Source: Gaeumannomyces sp. JS-464
Lineage: Eukaryota; Ascomycota; Sordariomycetes; Magnaporthales; Magnaporthaceae
NCBI GenBank assembly: GCA_002197995.1
Contig: NGZR01000001.1
Span: forward strand, 12,047,501-12,111,500
Direction: 5' to 3'
Length of the DNA stretch: 64,000 nt
Part shown: in pieces, positions 20,902-32,759 of the stretch
Layout of the letters: every line of letters begins with the position of its first letter
Numbering within the stretch: position 1 is the stretch's first letter
The notes under the pieces: generated by a model
The model's input: only the letters and a program-made list of their open reading frames with translations
Told to the model about the DNA's origin: nothing
Databases searched by the model: none
Program-made: the position numbers and the translations under genes

Positions 20902-23590
20902 CTATTTTGGCGTTGCCGTAGAAGCGGCACTGGGCGGCTCCAAGACGTGGGTGTGGTCCTCTGCCGAAACAACCTGCCCCGGTCCATCTTGCCGGCAAAT
21001 GATTGTGTTTGCCACCCAGGGATCCTCAATGATCTCGGGCATCTTGGCTCGGTCCTTGGGGTCGAGCATCAACATGCGACTAATCACGTGTCGACTCTCT
21101 CGGGGAAGTAGCCTCAGTATTCTCCAAGGACCCCTGATTATCTCCCGCCTCTCTGGGGCGGCCCCATCGCTCTGTGGCTGCTGTTGTGGTGGCGAGGCTT
21201 GTTTCACTGGCTGGTCAACAGTGGTCTTGTTGTTTTCGCCCTGGACGAAAATGTCTCTGTGGGGAGTATCGCTCAGATCCGTCGTGGATTTTGCAGCCGG
21301 AAGCACCAGCTTCTTTGGGTCATGGCCGGGAGTTGGCTCGGCCGCAAAGAGCTTGAAAGAGTTGTCCGTCATCCGCGGTAGCTTCCATGGGAACCGACGG
21401 AGCGTCATACAGCAGTATATTATGGCCAATGACCAAATATCGACCGCTGCCGGGTCGTATCTCCGTTCATCGTACACCTCGGGTGCCAGGTACGGATCAG
21501 AACCGACGATGCCTAAAGCCGGAGACAGAATCAGCGCTCGTTCCGACTCGGGCAATCTTTCCTGTTCGCTTTAGCGAGGGCATGCGCATGCTATGCTTAC
21601 CTTTGGCGAGATTGATCCCATTCTCGAAGGGATACTTGAAAACGTGGGCGCTGCCAAAGTCGATGATCTTCATGATGCCGTGCTCGCTAACAACCACGTT
21701 GTCTAGCTTGAGATCGCGGTGCGCAAGTCCCATGCTGTGCAGGTATGTGACACCACTCAGGATCTGGAGGAACGAGCAGGTGACCTCCTCGCGCGACATC
21801 TTGCCAGTCATGACGATGGCGAAAAGATCATACGGGGCGTATTCCATGACCTCGTACCATTTGCCCTTCTCCTGAACGATATCGAGCGTCTCGATGATGT
21901 TTCCGTGGTGCAGCGACGAGCCGATGCAGTATTCGGCCGTGAGTTTCTTGACGTACTCCTTCTCTGTCTCGTACGTATGACGCGGGCGGAACTCCTTGAC
22001 CGCGAACACCGTGTTGTCCTCGCCCCGCTTCATTAGCCTGACTGATCCGCCGGCGCCCGAGCCGAGAACCTTGCCGAGCTTCCCGTATTTGGATGAAAGG
22101 CCATGGTCGCTGCCGAACGGAATCTGTGCGGGCGATCTGGAAGCTGAGGCGACCCTACTGGTGGACCTGACCGAGGGCGATGGTGACGTAGAGCGCTGGA
22201 CCTTATTCTGGCCCACTTTGAAGAAGCGCTTGAGGTCTGCCATCGATCCAGGTCTGCTGTTGATGGTGGGGTTGTACTAGTTTCCCGGTGGAGATCTGTG
22301 TTCTTGTTGCCAAAGAAACCGGAGCTACGCTTATCTGGAGAGCCTCTGAGGCTTGCTGAGGAGGATGCTGTGGACCCCATCTTCTTCTTGTTGAGAGAGA
22401 ATTGGAAGCGCGGCTCATGTTCTTTTGCTGAGGCCGCCTATGGGCCGCGTAAGGGTCGTTGGCGTCGCCATCGGGAGTAAAAGGGCGGGAATACAGCTGC
22501 GAGGCCGCAAGGCGGGAGGGACTGGACTCCCTCGAGGTCGGGAGGCTCCCGGGTCCGGCGGAGAACATGCCCTTGCGGTGCCCGCCGACCCTGCTCGGGG
22601 CTTCCTTCTCGTGTGACGACCGTGGGCGTCGCGGAACATCTTCGGTGGACGACTGGGGTTCGGGACGCAGGCTCGGGCGGGCGGAGGCGAGAGGAGAGGA
22701 CTCCTGGGTCGAGTCCTGGGGCGTGATGAGATCGTGTCGGCTTGCGGATTTCGATTCCTTTTGCCGCCTGGCCTCCGCGTCTGTCTGGCCAGTGGCAGCG
22801 GGCGTGAGCGGAGGGGACTGCATTTCGGGGGCCCTCGGACTCGGCAGGGGGGATTGGGGCGGTCCTGCAGTACTGCGGGTGTTCTGTCGGCTGGCAATCC
22901 TCGATTCGTCGTCATGGGAAACAGTCTGGAGGAAGAGGATGCGTCCATGTCAGCACGATCCGTCTATCGGTCCGGGCGCCACCAATCGCCTGCCTGCCTG
23001 CCTACCCAGGGGCGGGCTCGGCACCAGGCTAAAGGGAGAAAAAGGAGGGGAGAGGAGATAATAAAAGAGAGCGACGGACCCTCGAGGCTGGTAAAGAAAC
23101 TGGCTGGAAAGAAAATATGTTCATGCGGCGATCGTGCAGGTGGGAGCCTTGCAGCGACTGGGCCAGGGCGTTGAGCTGAGCGGGAGTGACCTCGGCGGGA
23201 TCGCCTAGCGCTTTCACTGTGGTTGCTACGGGCTCGACAGAGGAAGAAGCTGCTCTAGCGGTTCCATCGGCGGGCAGCTGAGGGCCGATTTCCTCAACGA
23301 CGGATCGAAAGCGCACGGCCTGCGCCGGGGTCTCTTCTGGCGGTGCTTGGGACTCTGGGGAAAGCTGCGCATCACTGGGCTCTGATGCTGTGAGCGGGCG
23401 AGAAAGCGTGAGCAAGGGATTCGAGCGCATTGGCCGAGAGCGGCCATAGTGGAATGTGGTGACGCCCAGGATCGAGAACAGCAGAGAGCCAAAGTGGGGA
23501 GGCGCCAGGGGAAGACGGGCGTTGTTGTATCATACCTGAGCCACCGCCCACGGATGGGCCGGACGGATCCGCGCTAGGGAGGCTCGCCAT
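20902..23590 (-). CDS. Ser/Thr protein kinase, HAL/SAT4 (halotolerance) family, frame broken
   Basis: Related to yeast Sat4/Hal4 and Hal5, which support plasma-membrane K+ transporters. ATG 23590 gives [18 protein letters not shown], spliced (GTATGA...CACAG) to [13 protein letters not shown] and the conserved [23 protein letters not shown] and [14 protein letters not shown]. After an intron ending CTCCAG comes a Ser/Pro-rich region and [14 protein letters not shown], then [14 protein letters not shown] and the kinase domain: Gly loop GSGAGGSV, Lys in [20 protein letters not shown]. An intron after NLAKG leads to [18 protein letters not shown]. The end is [11 protein letters not shown]. Frame breaks: G run 22268-22271 (one short) and near 22407-22412. 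About 800 residues when joined; an acidic/Gln insert sits inside the C-lobe. Confidence 0.85.
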
Positions 23591-25683
23591 GTCGAGCGGA
23601 GGCTGCGGCGTTGCAACGGTGTCGGGTGAAGGCTGCGCCCGAACGAGTCCAACGCTGAGAGAAAAGAATACCCGATCAGGAGGGGCAGGGTGAAAGGAGG
23701 CGGGTGTTTCGAAAGGGGAACAGGAACAGAAAAAAAATACTTGGAAGAGCTTGCTCGTGAGTAATGGCCGCACGTCGGCACGGCTATGTTGGGAACGGAC
23801 AAGGGCCAAGCTCCAACCCACTGCTCGCCCACTCACACTAGACGGATAAGACAGACAAGCCGTCCCGCGCAGCACCAGAGCACCAGCACCAGGAAGCCGG
23901 CGGCAGTCTCGGTGGTGGGGCTGAGAATTGGCCTGGTCCACGCAGCCTGCCACGCTTTCCAACATCCCCGGCTACCCCCGGCCACTGTGCTGGGAAGGAT
24001 ACCCACGGCAGCCCGGTTTGTTCCTTGGTCGTTTGTCTGGACGATAGCGGCGGCCCTGCAAATGGCCCAGAGAGAAGAAGAAAAAAAAAAGGCTGAACTA
24101 TTTGCGCCCCCACCTTCTCCCTCCAGCTGCGGCTGGCTGCGACGCTGCTGGGCCTGGCTACAGGCACTTTCAATGGCGCCCTCCTGGCCACGCAGCTCCC
24201 ATATTTCGATCTGATACTGCACCCAGGGTCGTGCACCCCTGTCTCGATCTGTTACAGGCCTGATGAGACGTGCGGCTGCGCCAGCAGGAACCAAAAAATA
24301 GAACACGAAAAGCATGGAGGTTCCAAATGTGCGAATTGGGCCCTCGGCACGGTTCACCGTCTGACTCGAACGGTAAGGAGAATCAATGTTTCTCGAAAAA
24401 TTCTTTGCCATTTTTAATCCGCCACGCGTCGCCAATTGGATATCCATTGGGTCGAGATTTGCGCATCGAGAGATACGTAGAGGCCCCGCCCGGGTGTACC
24501 CAGGATGAACTACGATTGTCCTCGACGGGCAATCTGGGCGAGCCCCGAAACAAGCAGCGGAGGAGCGTACCCTCCAAGGGTCGTTTATGTGCACAACCTG
24601 CTGACCATCAAATCATAGCTGCTCCAGCTGCCACAAGGTGTCAGCGAGGCCAACCGTCGGCGGGCGCGGGGTTTGCTTGTTGTGATATCGGACCAGGGGC
24701 AAGGGGTTCACTAAAATGGAAGCCCCACTCTTCGCCTGTGTGGCGGTATTGTGTGCGCGTTTGTGTGTATCCAGATTGCGACCTCTACCATCGTCAAAAC
24801 ACGACCTTGGGTAGAAGCTATTGGCATTCAACTGTAGATCCTTGGCCCGTTCTCTCCGGACCGGAAGTGCTGGGTCAAGCAACGCACCATTGCGAAGTGG
24901 CTTTGGAACCATGGAAGGGAGGGGCGTCCACGGCCGGTTGTTACCAAAAGCTGAATCCTCTGCGCATGTCTTGGACAGGAATCGGCTGCCTTCGGAGCCG
25001 CTCGTTGGCCAATTGGCGATGACCTAATTTTCCCGGCCAGGGCGGGTAGAGACAGCCCGAGCCAACAGCCCGACCCATCAATTTCCGGGCTCGCCGGGCT
25101 GCAGCCAGAGAAGCTTAATATCCGGCCCGGCTAGGGAGGGTGGAAGGCTGGTGTTAGTTTATGTGCACGCGCAGCAAACCCGCATGCAGCTCTCAGCTTA
25201 ACTCGGAGCTCATCACATCATATTCTCCCCTAATGACGTCCATCGCCCGCGCCACTGCATTCGAATAAGCCGTCATTTCTGCACACGCACCGTCAAATTA
25301 TTATACAACCCGATTAGTGCCTGGCAGCGGCACGCCACCCAGCCCATGCTTTGGCTTTTACGTCAGGATTGGGTGCCTCTATCTAGCGAGGAGCCAAGAA
25401 GAGAGGAAAGAAAGATAAGTCCAAGGCCTGCCCAACGTCGGCGCCGATGTCAATTATGACTAGGTACCTAGGTGGGTAGGTTGCTGTCGCCGGAAGAGGC
25501 GGCCATTTCCGGCCATAATTGAAAAAGTGGAGTGCTCTGTCGCATAATAAAAAGGTCAAGAGGGTGTGTGTGTTTTTTGTTTCTTCGAACCCCCGATGGC
25601 ACGAAATACAACATAGTACAATCGCATATGTACACAGCCCTGGCCTGCGGCCGGAACAACATCCATCAGCGAGCGCATCGTAG
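23591..25683. other. Intergenic, no gene supported
   Basis: Upstream of the kinase and downstream of uL11m. A frame of about 250 codons at 24270-25022 (+) has no protein-like features. TAGGTACCTAGGTGGGTAGG occurs at 25461-25480. No RNA gene was recognised. Confidence 0.55.
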
Positions 25684-26276
25684 CTATGCCACAACGTCTA
25701 TCCCGATAGATTTTGCCTGGTAGATGATTGACCTGCATAGGCCTTCCAACGGCAAGCCGGAAAGCCGGAGCTCAGATTGCTTGATCTTGGCAATCTCGTA
25801 GACGTGCTTGAGCGATATGGTTCCGACAACTTCTTTGCCCGGGTTGCTGGCCCCTTTCCTCTTCCCCTTCTTGCCAGTCGGCACCTGCGCGGCGTTGAGC
25901 AGCAGCCAGGACGTCTGCGGCGTGCGCACATCGAAATGAAATGTCCGGTCGGGGCGGACTGTGATCATAACCGGCGTCGGAGTGCCGGTGACTATATGTG
26001 CTGTCCTGGCGTTGAACTCCTACAGTTTTTGATTTCCGACGAGGCGTGTCTGTTAGCCGTCTGGATAGATAGCTGGTTGGTCAGGGGAGCGCACACAACC
26101 CATGTGCCTGCCGACACGGCCAATGCCACCGCACAGCGTACCTTACAAAAGTCCATAGATTTCACTCCCTTGCTTCCGAGTGCAGGACCGACTGGCGGCT
26201 GCGGGCTCGCCTGCCCAGCTCCGACGATGAGCTTGACGATCTGGTCCACCGCACCGGTGGCGCGCGTCTTCGACAT
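25684..26276 (-). CDS. Mitochondrial ribosomal protein uL11m
   Basis: Large-subunit protein of the mitochondrial ribosome stalk base. Exon 1 (26276-26142) encodes [21 protein letters not shown], the Pro-rich [18 protein letters not shown] signature and MDFCK. The intron is 26020-26141 (GTACGC...CTGTAG). Exon 2 (26019-25684) encodes [34 protein letters not shown] and the C-terminal domain ([32 protein letters not shown]). 156 residues, in frame. A Lys-rich insert ([15 protein letters not shown]) replaces the bacterial loop. The gene is head to head with SVF1, 916 bases apart. Confidence 0.93.
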
Positions 26277-27192
26277 TGTGCCCAGCCGCCTGGTCTGAAG
26301 ATGTAATTGGCTTCGCTGGAAAAAAAAAAAAAAAGGCGTCGGATTCGGCCAAGGTATCGGTGTCAACGGCTTGGTCGGGGTCGCCGTCGCTGCTGCCGGG
26401 TCGTCGCGAGGTTCCGACTTGGGGCAATAGGTCGTAGTGGCTTGTCTGCAGTTGTGGGGCAATCAGTTCTCCGAGTGGGTGAGCTCAAGCAAGAAAAAAA
26501 AACTCCAGGCCGATTCCGTCTCGTCAGCCACACCCAGCCCGCAGAGGCGGTTCCCAAGTGCCGGGATCTGTGCCATCCTTGTCAGTTGAAGTGCGGCTTG
26601 GGCCTCTGTGAGCTGGGGACCCCTCCACTCATTTGCAGCCCTGCAGTGACCCGTCTCGTGTGTTGGGGCCTTGCAGCTAAAAACGGGGTAGCAGTGAGTC
26701 CACCAAGCCACAGGGGAGCCGTTACCATACATTCAGCTGTGCGTCCCGCCTGATGCGTGCGGTGGAACCCCTCGCCCGTCGGGTCCCTCCGCCGCCGCCC
26801 AACGTGCCAACCTCGACAGGAACGGCAGGCATCGATTTGTAAGGGGCAAGCGGTGAGCTCCAGAAATTTGGGCCAAAACATCCATTTCGACCACCGCCAA
26901 CGTCAACCTCCTCTCTCATATATTCCCCCCGCTCAGGACAGGAGACACCACGTCTCTTTACGAAAAGCCCTGTGTCCTGTGTTCTTGGCATTTTTGGCTG
27001 AGTAACTCAGGTTGGGCAGCTGCTCCCGTCAAAAACCCGCAGGTAAGTAGCATCTACACCCGCTGCCCAAGAACGATCCGAAGTCCCCCGGCAGTACAGC
27101 ACCATGTGTATCATCTTCATACTGGCTTTTCATGCTTTCCAATCCTTTGACAGTAACAGACAAGGTCGTCGGATAGAGCACACACACCCAAG
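26277..27192. promoter_or_regulatory. Shared upstream region of uL11m and SVF1
   Basis: 916 bases between divergent start codons. An A15-like run lies at 26320-26334, just upstream of uL11m. No ORF or clear TATA box. The spacing allows separate promoters. Confidence 0.4.
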
Positions 27193-28681
27193 ATGTTCAA
27201 CTGGGCCAAGCAACAGTAAGCAGCACTCTCCGTCTGAGTTCGCTACAACAGCCTACCAACCCACGTATCGATCCCCGCCAACACCAACAACGGGCGTCCA
27301 AGGCCCTGAGCTGACACGAGCCCCTACCGTCCAGACTGGCAAACGTCGCCGGCACGCAGGAGCCCATCTATGGGCCGAGTGCCATGAAGTCGGTCGCCGA
27401 GGAGGCCAAGACCACGCCTTACACGGAGCTCACACGCGAAGACCTCAAATGGAAGGCTATGGAGTCAACCTGCGTCGAGACGCAAAGCTTCTACCTAGTT
27501 GCAGACAGCGGCCAGCTTGCGTTCTGCCAAGTAATCTATAGCAACGTTGCGTAAGGGTCCTCCTCAAGGCTCCTCCTGTTTGTCTGTCTGTTGGGTTAGC
27601 TGGCGCAGACACGCCTTCGCTTCTGCCCTGCTGACCCCGTCACAATCCAGCGGCATCCGCACCACGTGCCAGTTCAACACAAAGGTCTTTAACCTTGATG
27701 GCACCAAGCCGCACCTGTGGTGCTCGACGCCCCTGACCGAGCACTTCTTCAGCGAGGACATGACGGGTTTCTTCGCCAATGACTGCGCTCTCGAGCTGTC
27801 AGAGGACGGCGATTGCTATATCATCAAGTCCATGACAGACGAGCGCGCCATTGTCAACCTCAAGGTGACGAGATCAACACCGGGCTTTCACGCCGGCAAG
27901 ACGGGCAACACCCTGTTCGGAACCGATCTCGCCAACCCCTGGGGTAGCATGCGGCACGCCTTCTGGCCCAGGTGCGAGGTTGAAGGCACCATCACTACGG
28001 CCGACGGGCCCATAGATATGAAAGGGCTTGGCCTTTTTATCCACGCACTCCAGGGCATGAAGCCGCACCACGCTGCCGCCAGCTGGAACTTTGCGAGCTT
28101 TCATGGCAAGAGCCACTCGGCCGTCCTGATGGAGTACACGACCCCGCCATCGTACGGCTGCAGTACGGTCAGCGTTGGTGCGATCGCACGCAACGGCGAC
28201 ATCGTCGTCGCCGGCTGCTCCAACCACGCCGAGCACGTCACGACCAAGGGCGACTCAGAGAATGACTGGAAGGAGCCGGCAAAGATCAAGCTCACGTGGT
28301 CTGGAGTTAGTAAAGATCAGAAGCCCGTCGAGGCCGTTATCGAGGGCGATTACGAGGACCGCCTCGACCGTATCGATGTCATGGCCGAGGTCCCCGGGTT
28401 TGTCAAGAAGTTTGTTGGCGCCGCCGTCGGTACCAAGCCATACATCTACCAGGCAAGTGTAGACCTCCACACGGGAACTCTGGGACCCCGAGCGCCCTGC
28501 ATCCCCTAAAGAGCCCGGCTATCAGTGCCCTTTGTGCTGACCACCAGCACAGTACATGCCACGCAAGGCACCACTGAGCCTAAAGCTCAAGATCGGAGAC
28601 GAACCCGAAATAACGGAAACAGGCGTGGTTTTCAGCGAGGCAACATTCATCACGGACTCTGAGCTAGCGGCTGAGAACTGA
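27193..28681 (+). CDS. SVF1: Survival factor Svf1 (ceramide-transfer/oxidative-stress protein)
   Basis: Lipocalin-like protein needed for survival under oxidative and cold stress; yeast Svf1 moves ceramide from ER to Golgi (family knowledge). Four exons: 27193-27215 (MFNWAKQ), 27335-27550 ([35 protein letters not shown]), 27651-28452 and 28553-28681. Introns 1 and 2 use GTAAGC and GTAAGG donors. Intron 3 (28453-28552) uses a GC donor (GCAAGT), which joins YIYQ to [16 protein letters not shown] in frame. The exons sum to 1170 nt, 389 residues, close to family size. Diagnostic stretches include [38 protein letters not shown] and [10 protein letters not shown]. Intact. Confidence 0.95.
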
Positions 28682-29916
28682 CTAGGTGATATCGGCACAA
28701 TTATTCGACTGCGTGTCTTTCGCCCACCATTTTTGGGTACCAAACCTTTGGCCCTGCTTTGTAGACAACTTTTCAGGCTCTGGGTTTGATGAATGGCGTT
28801 GGGCGGTTCGAGGGGCATATAAACCTTTACTCACTGCGTGAGGGATTCAGCTGGCACGTCTTCCTGAGGTGATGGCGCCTAAATACCATAATTGCGGCAT
28901 CCCTTGAGATGGTCCTGTGTTGGAATGGCGTCAAAGTGCTGTGGCACAAGGGACACCGTATATGATCTACTTAACCATAGTACGCAACTAGACTAGTCGC
29001 TGTTCCTTTCTGCAGTGGTTGGATGGTAGCCAGACGGCGTGAATGCATACCAAGGCGGGTGTCTAGGTAGGTAATCACAGCAAGAGTTCGGGTGGCAGCT
29101 TTTACGGTGCGCTTTGTCCCTGGGGACCACTGTCAAGACGAGAGCAACTACAGTCTGCGCCGAAAGTTGTGGTTGGTTTCAATTAAGCCAGCGCCCAGCG
29201 CGTGTTGAGCATAGGCCGGTGGGAATTTCATAGAGGCTATGTCCATGCCTTGTATTACTGTGAGCACCGTGCTGTGTTCTTGGCCAAAAACGGGGAAAGC
29301 CCGCTTGCAGGTGCCCTCGTGCTGGCTCGGCGCCGACCCCCTAGAGGTCACTTCTGTTTCTGGGAGAGTAATTGAGTAAAATTCTACGAGTTTTCTTGAG
29401 AGACGATGGCTAGGCGCATCATCTAAGACAGCCTCGCTCCGTGTTGGGACTGGGGTGTCTCACCCTTGATATCTCCCATCAAAGTGTCGATTTAGAAAAG
29501 TGCCGACGTATCGGTTGCGTCTCTAGGCCATCTTGGCAAGTTTGCTTGCAACTCCCTTCTTTTTTTTTCTTCCCTTTGTTCGTCATGCCATCTAGACATG
29601 CGATGGCAAATTTGTGGCTCTAGAACGCTGCGGCCGACTCCGGCCAAACCACCTGCTCGGTTCTTTGTTCGTAGGTTCGTTGGGTAACATCTCGCCCGCT
29701 TTCTTTCTTCCGTAATGTCGAGGTGCCTGATTTGAACGCCGATAAATTTCGCAAACACCAACATATCAGGGAACGCTCAAGCATACATCCACTGCCGCGT
29801 GGTCCTACTCCCGATCTGCAAGGGTCGTGCGTGTGCTTGTCTCCCGCCCTTGCCTACAGCGACCAAACAACCGTCCCGCCCCATCAACGGCTCGATCACA
29901 TACCATATGGGCCACC
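28682..29916. other. Intergenic upstream of the coiled-coil gene
   Basis: No gene supported. TCTAGGTAGGTAA occurs near 29062-29074. A pyrimidine tract (TTCTTTTTTTTTCTTCC) lies near 29557-29574. Confidence 0.55.
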
Positions 29917-31299
29917 ATGTCCATGGAGAAAAGTGCCAAACCTGCGGGGGCGCTTCCCCTGCGAGCGATAAGACGTCAAAGCCCCAAGGATGATTCCTCC
30001 CAGGCCCGCCTAGCCAGCCCTCACCATGCATCGAACGCATCGGCCACTGGCGCAGGGCAGCAAGAAAAGAGCAGCAGGATTACCAGACTCAGCAATATCG
30101 CACCCATCCCTCCCGTTCCCGGCGCCATCGCCCACGCGTGCGCGCCGCCCGCCGCCGTCCATGCTCTCCACGGCCTGTCGCCGTACTACGGCCAGCAACA
30201 TCCCGAGCGGGCGTACCTCACCGCCGCGCTCCGGCGGCAGGACGAGCGCGGAATGAAGCTGTTCCAGAGCCTGAAGCAGGTCGAGCAGCGCCTCGCCCAA
30301 CAGCCGGCCCCGGGGCACGGCGGCGGCAGTAGCAGCGGCAGCAGTGGCAACGCCAGCGGGGAACGTGGTCCCACCCGCCGCAGGCTGCGCAAAGAGGACG
30401 CATTGCTCCGGCGCAAGCTCGCTGAGGCGGAGCAGCAGGAGCGCCTGATCCTGCTGCGGCTTGGCGAAATCTACGTCGAGCTGCAGCGGCAGGAGCGGCG
30501 GGCCCAGGCGGAGCACCAGCACCGGCTCCAGCAGCGGCAGCGGCAGCGGCAGCGGCAAAAGCAGGCTCATCACCAGCCGGCCATGGCCCCTCCAGCGTTG
30601 CCGATTGTGTACAGCCAGCCTTTTTGGGCCGCTGGTGCTGGCTCTACGGCCGAGTCTGACACGCCGCTCTGGAGGGGCGATGGGAAGACGAGCTTGCGCA
30701 CGGTTCCCGAGCAGATCACCAAGGTGGAAGAGTCAGTCCAGGCGCCTTTAATCCTGACTGTGACCTCGCCTCCTGAGCTTTCGCTCTTGAGTCCCCTATC
30801 GCCGGTGTTCGAGCCTAGAGTGAAGTTCTCCGAGACCTTCTCTTGGAACAACGGTGGCCCGAGAGACGTGAAACTCAGGGAGGAGGAACAGGCTCAGGAT
30901 GTCGATCCCTTGTCTCGAGCAGATGGGGCGGGGCAAGACGACCCGGCGACGTCACCAAGATACATCTGCCAGGACTCCATGACGGCAGACGACGAAAATG
31001 GGAGCGACGGCGAGGGAGAAGAAGGCGGTTGTTGTGATGACGGGAACGGACTTCCAAGTTCGGACACTCACATTAAACGGCTAAGCAGCCCCTTTTGGCA
31101 CATTTGGAGCGGTCGTAAATGTGGAGGCCGCAGCATCTCGATGAACACCTTCAGTCTTCACTACTGTCCCAAGCCGCGGGACCAACGCATGAGCCTCTCG
31201 TCTCTGAATCGTTTTAGCCCGAAGAAACCCAACCGCGATGGGGAACTGTCACAGGAATGGCGAGAGAATCCTGCCGCGTGTAATCCTAGAAATGAATAG
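29917..31299 (+). CDS. Hypothetical coiled-coil protein, 460 residues
   Basis: Not recognised. Single intact exon from an ATG in good context (GCCACCATG) at 29917. A basic/Ser-rich N-terminus leads to a Pro/Ala-rich stretch, then PYYGQQHPERAYLTAAL. Two long charged helical blocks follow (RRQDERGMKLFQSLKQVEQR; KEDALLRRKLAEAEQQERL to IYVELQRQERRAQ), ending in an Arg/Gln repeat. The C-terminal half is acidic and disordered, with Ser/Pro motifs (SLLSPLSPVFEP) and a basic Cys-containing end (WHIWSGRKCGGRS). Reads as a cytosolic or nuclear scaffold-like protein; no function is proposed. Confidence 0.75.
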   Translation: MSMEKSAKPAGALPLRAIRRQSPKDDSSQARLASPHHASNASATGAGQQEKSSRITRLSNIAPIPPVPGAIAHACAPPAAVHALHGLSPYYGQQHPERAYLTAALRRQDERGMKLFQSLKQVEQRLAQQPAPGHGGGSSSGSSGNASGERGPTRRRLRKEDALLRRKLAEAEQQERLILLRLGEIYVELQRQERRAQAEHQHRLQQRQRQRQRQKQAHHQPAMAPPALPIVYSQPFWAAGAGSTAESDTPLWRGDGKTSLRTVPEQITKVEESVQAPLILTVTSPPELSLLSPLSPVFEPRVKFSETFSWNNGGPRDVKLREEEQAQDVDPLSRADGAGQDDPATSPRYICQDSMTADDENGSDGEGEEGGCCDDGNGLPSSDTHIKRLSSPFWHIWSGRKCGGRSISMNTFSLHYCPKPRDQRMSLSSLNRFSPKKPNRDGELSQEWRENPAACNPRNE

Positions 31300-31568
31300 A
31301 TTAGGGTATAAGCGAGCATAGATGCAATGAGAGAACCCCGTGTACCCGTACTCTGTCTATGTGTGCTATTTCGAGAGCTGCAATCATGCTGAAGCAGGGG
31401 GCGGGGGGCCAAGAACACATGAGTAACGGGCTCGGCTCGCCAAAGAACCAAGGTCGACACTTTTCTTTCTGTCCCTTTCTTTTCTCCATTCATGCAAACT
31501 CCCCAAACTGCCCATCATCAAAACCGAGGTCGGCCGCTGCCTTTTTTTGCGAGGCGTTGCTGGACGTC

Positions 31569-32326
31569 CTAGTGTGTGACCTGGAGCTGGGTGCGCTCGG
31601 GGGGAGGAAGTGAGAAGCCGCCGCCGCCGCCGCCGCCGCCTCCAGCGGCGCTGGATGCGGCCGAAGGCGGCGGTGCCAGCGCGAAAGAGCTGAGCGGGGC
31701 CGAGGGCTCGTCCTGCTGCTGAGTGCGTGCGCGGCCGCCGAATTTGGTGCCGCTCAGGTTGACGGTGATGGTCTGGCCCTCCTTGAGGCTCCAGTCGCGC
31801 TTGACCTCGGGCCTGCTGCTCTCGGCGGCCGAGGCGGGAGGGCCGCCGGGGCCGGACTGGGGGTTCTGCTCGAGGCCCAGGGCGCGGCGGGCCTCCTGCA
31901 GGGCGACGCCAAAGTCGAAGGACTCGCTCCGCTCCTCGAAGCCGATGCCCAGGACGGCCTTGCGGCCCGAGTCGTCCTGGACGCGCAGGGCGAAGAAGCG
32001 CGAGCTGTCGAGGGCGGGCTCGACGACGGCGGCCGAGGTGTAGGGGGCGGCGGCGAAGAGCTGGCCCGAGGCCGGGTCCTCGAGCACGACGTCCGTCTTG
32101 ACCTGGTCGTCGGCGCCGGCGGGCTGGGGGATGGCCGTCTCGATGGCGCGCAGGCGGGCGGTGAAGATGTGGCGCTTGGGGTCCTCGGTCCAGGTGGCGG
32201 CCGTGTAGCCCTTGGTCGAGGCCAGCGGCGGGATGTTGTAGACGTGCACGGCGGGCGCGATGAAGAGCACGCGCTGGATGGCGTCGGGGGCAGCTGGCGG
32301 CCCGTCGCCGGGTCTATGGTCTCCAT
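31569..32326 (-). CDS. NECAP-like adaptin-ear-binding coat protein, one frameshift
   Basis: Clathrin-coat accessory protein with a PHear (PH-like) domain. ATG 32326 gives METIDPATGRQLPP. The G run 32286-32290 (+ strand) is one base short, after which the frame continues DAIQRVLFIAPAVHVYNIPP. The domain is seen in GYTAATWTEDPKRHIFTARL, SSRFFALRVQDDSGR, IGFEERSESFDFGVALQEA and the hallmark DWSLKEGQTITVNL. The tail after residue ~190 is Ala/Pro/Gly-rich with a poly-Gly run. About 250 residues when repaired. It is divergent from eIF2B-alpha with 433 bases between starts. Confidence 0.92.
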
Positions 32327-32759
32327 GGTGTGCTCTCGTGTGTGCGCCCTCTGGCGGGGTCTCTTGTCGTTGAGTGTCGACGAGACGGGCCAGGCTTGGG
32401 AGTCGAGCCGAGTCAAAACGGGCCGGCCAAGTCAGGGCGGTCCACCTGAGCTGCCCGGCGATGGCGACTCGGGCCCCTGAAATGCACCCACGGCGCCTGC
32501 CTTCACCACCGCGGGAGGGGCACGCCGCCAGGGGTCCTGTGGCTGAAGAAGCTCCATGCGCGCCTGCTGACTACCCCGCCATCAGGGATTGGAACGGGCT
32601 GGTGGGTCTGGCATCTCCAATACCGTCATAGGGTGGTGCAACTCAATCGGGGGAGGATCCATCCAATTTGACTCACATCAGAGGTTCTCCCAGATAAATC
32701 TCGGTTTTCCTTGTCATCGCTTTTCGGTCCATCACAGAATACAAAAGCCGCCGGCCATC
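32327..32759. promoter_or_regulatory. Shared promoter region of NECAP and eIF2B-alpha
   Basis: 433 bases between divergent start codons. No clear TATA box on either strand. A CTCAATCGGGGGAGG stretch lies near 32642-32656. Confidence 0.4.

Noticed and set aside
24270..25022. 250-codon plus-strand frame in an intergenic region
   Set aside because: Amino-acid composition looks random and no splice or promoter context supports it.
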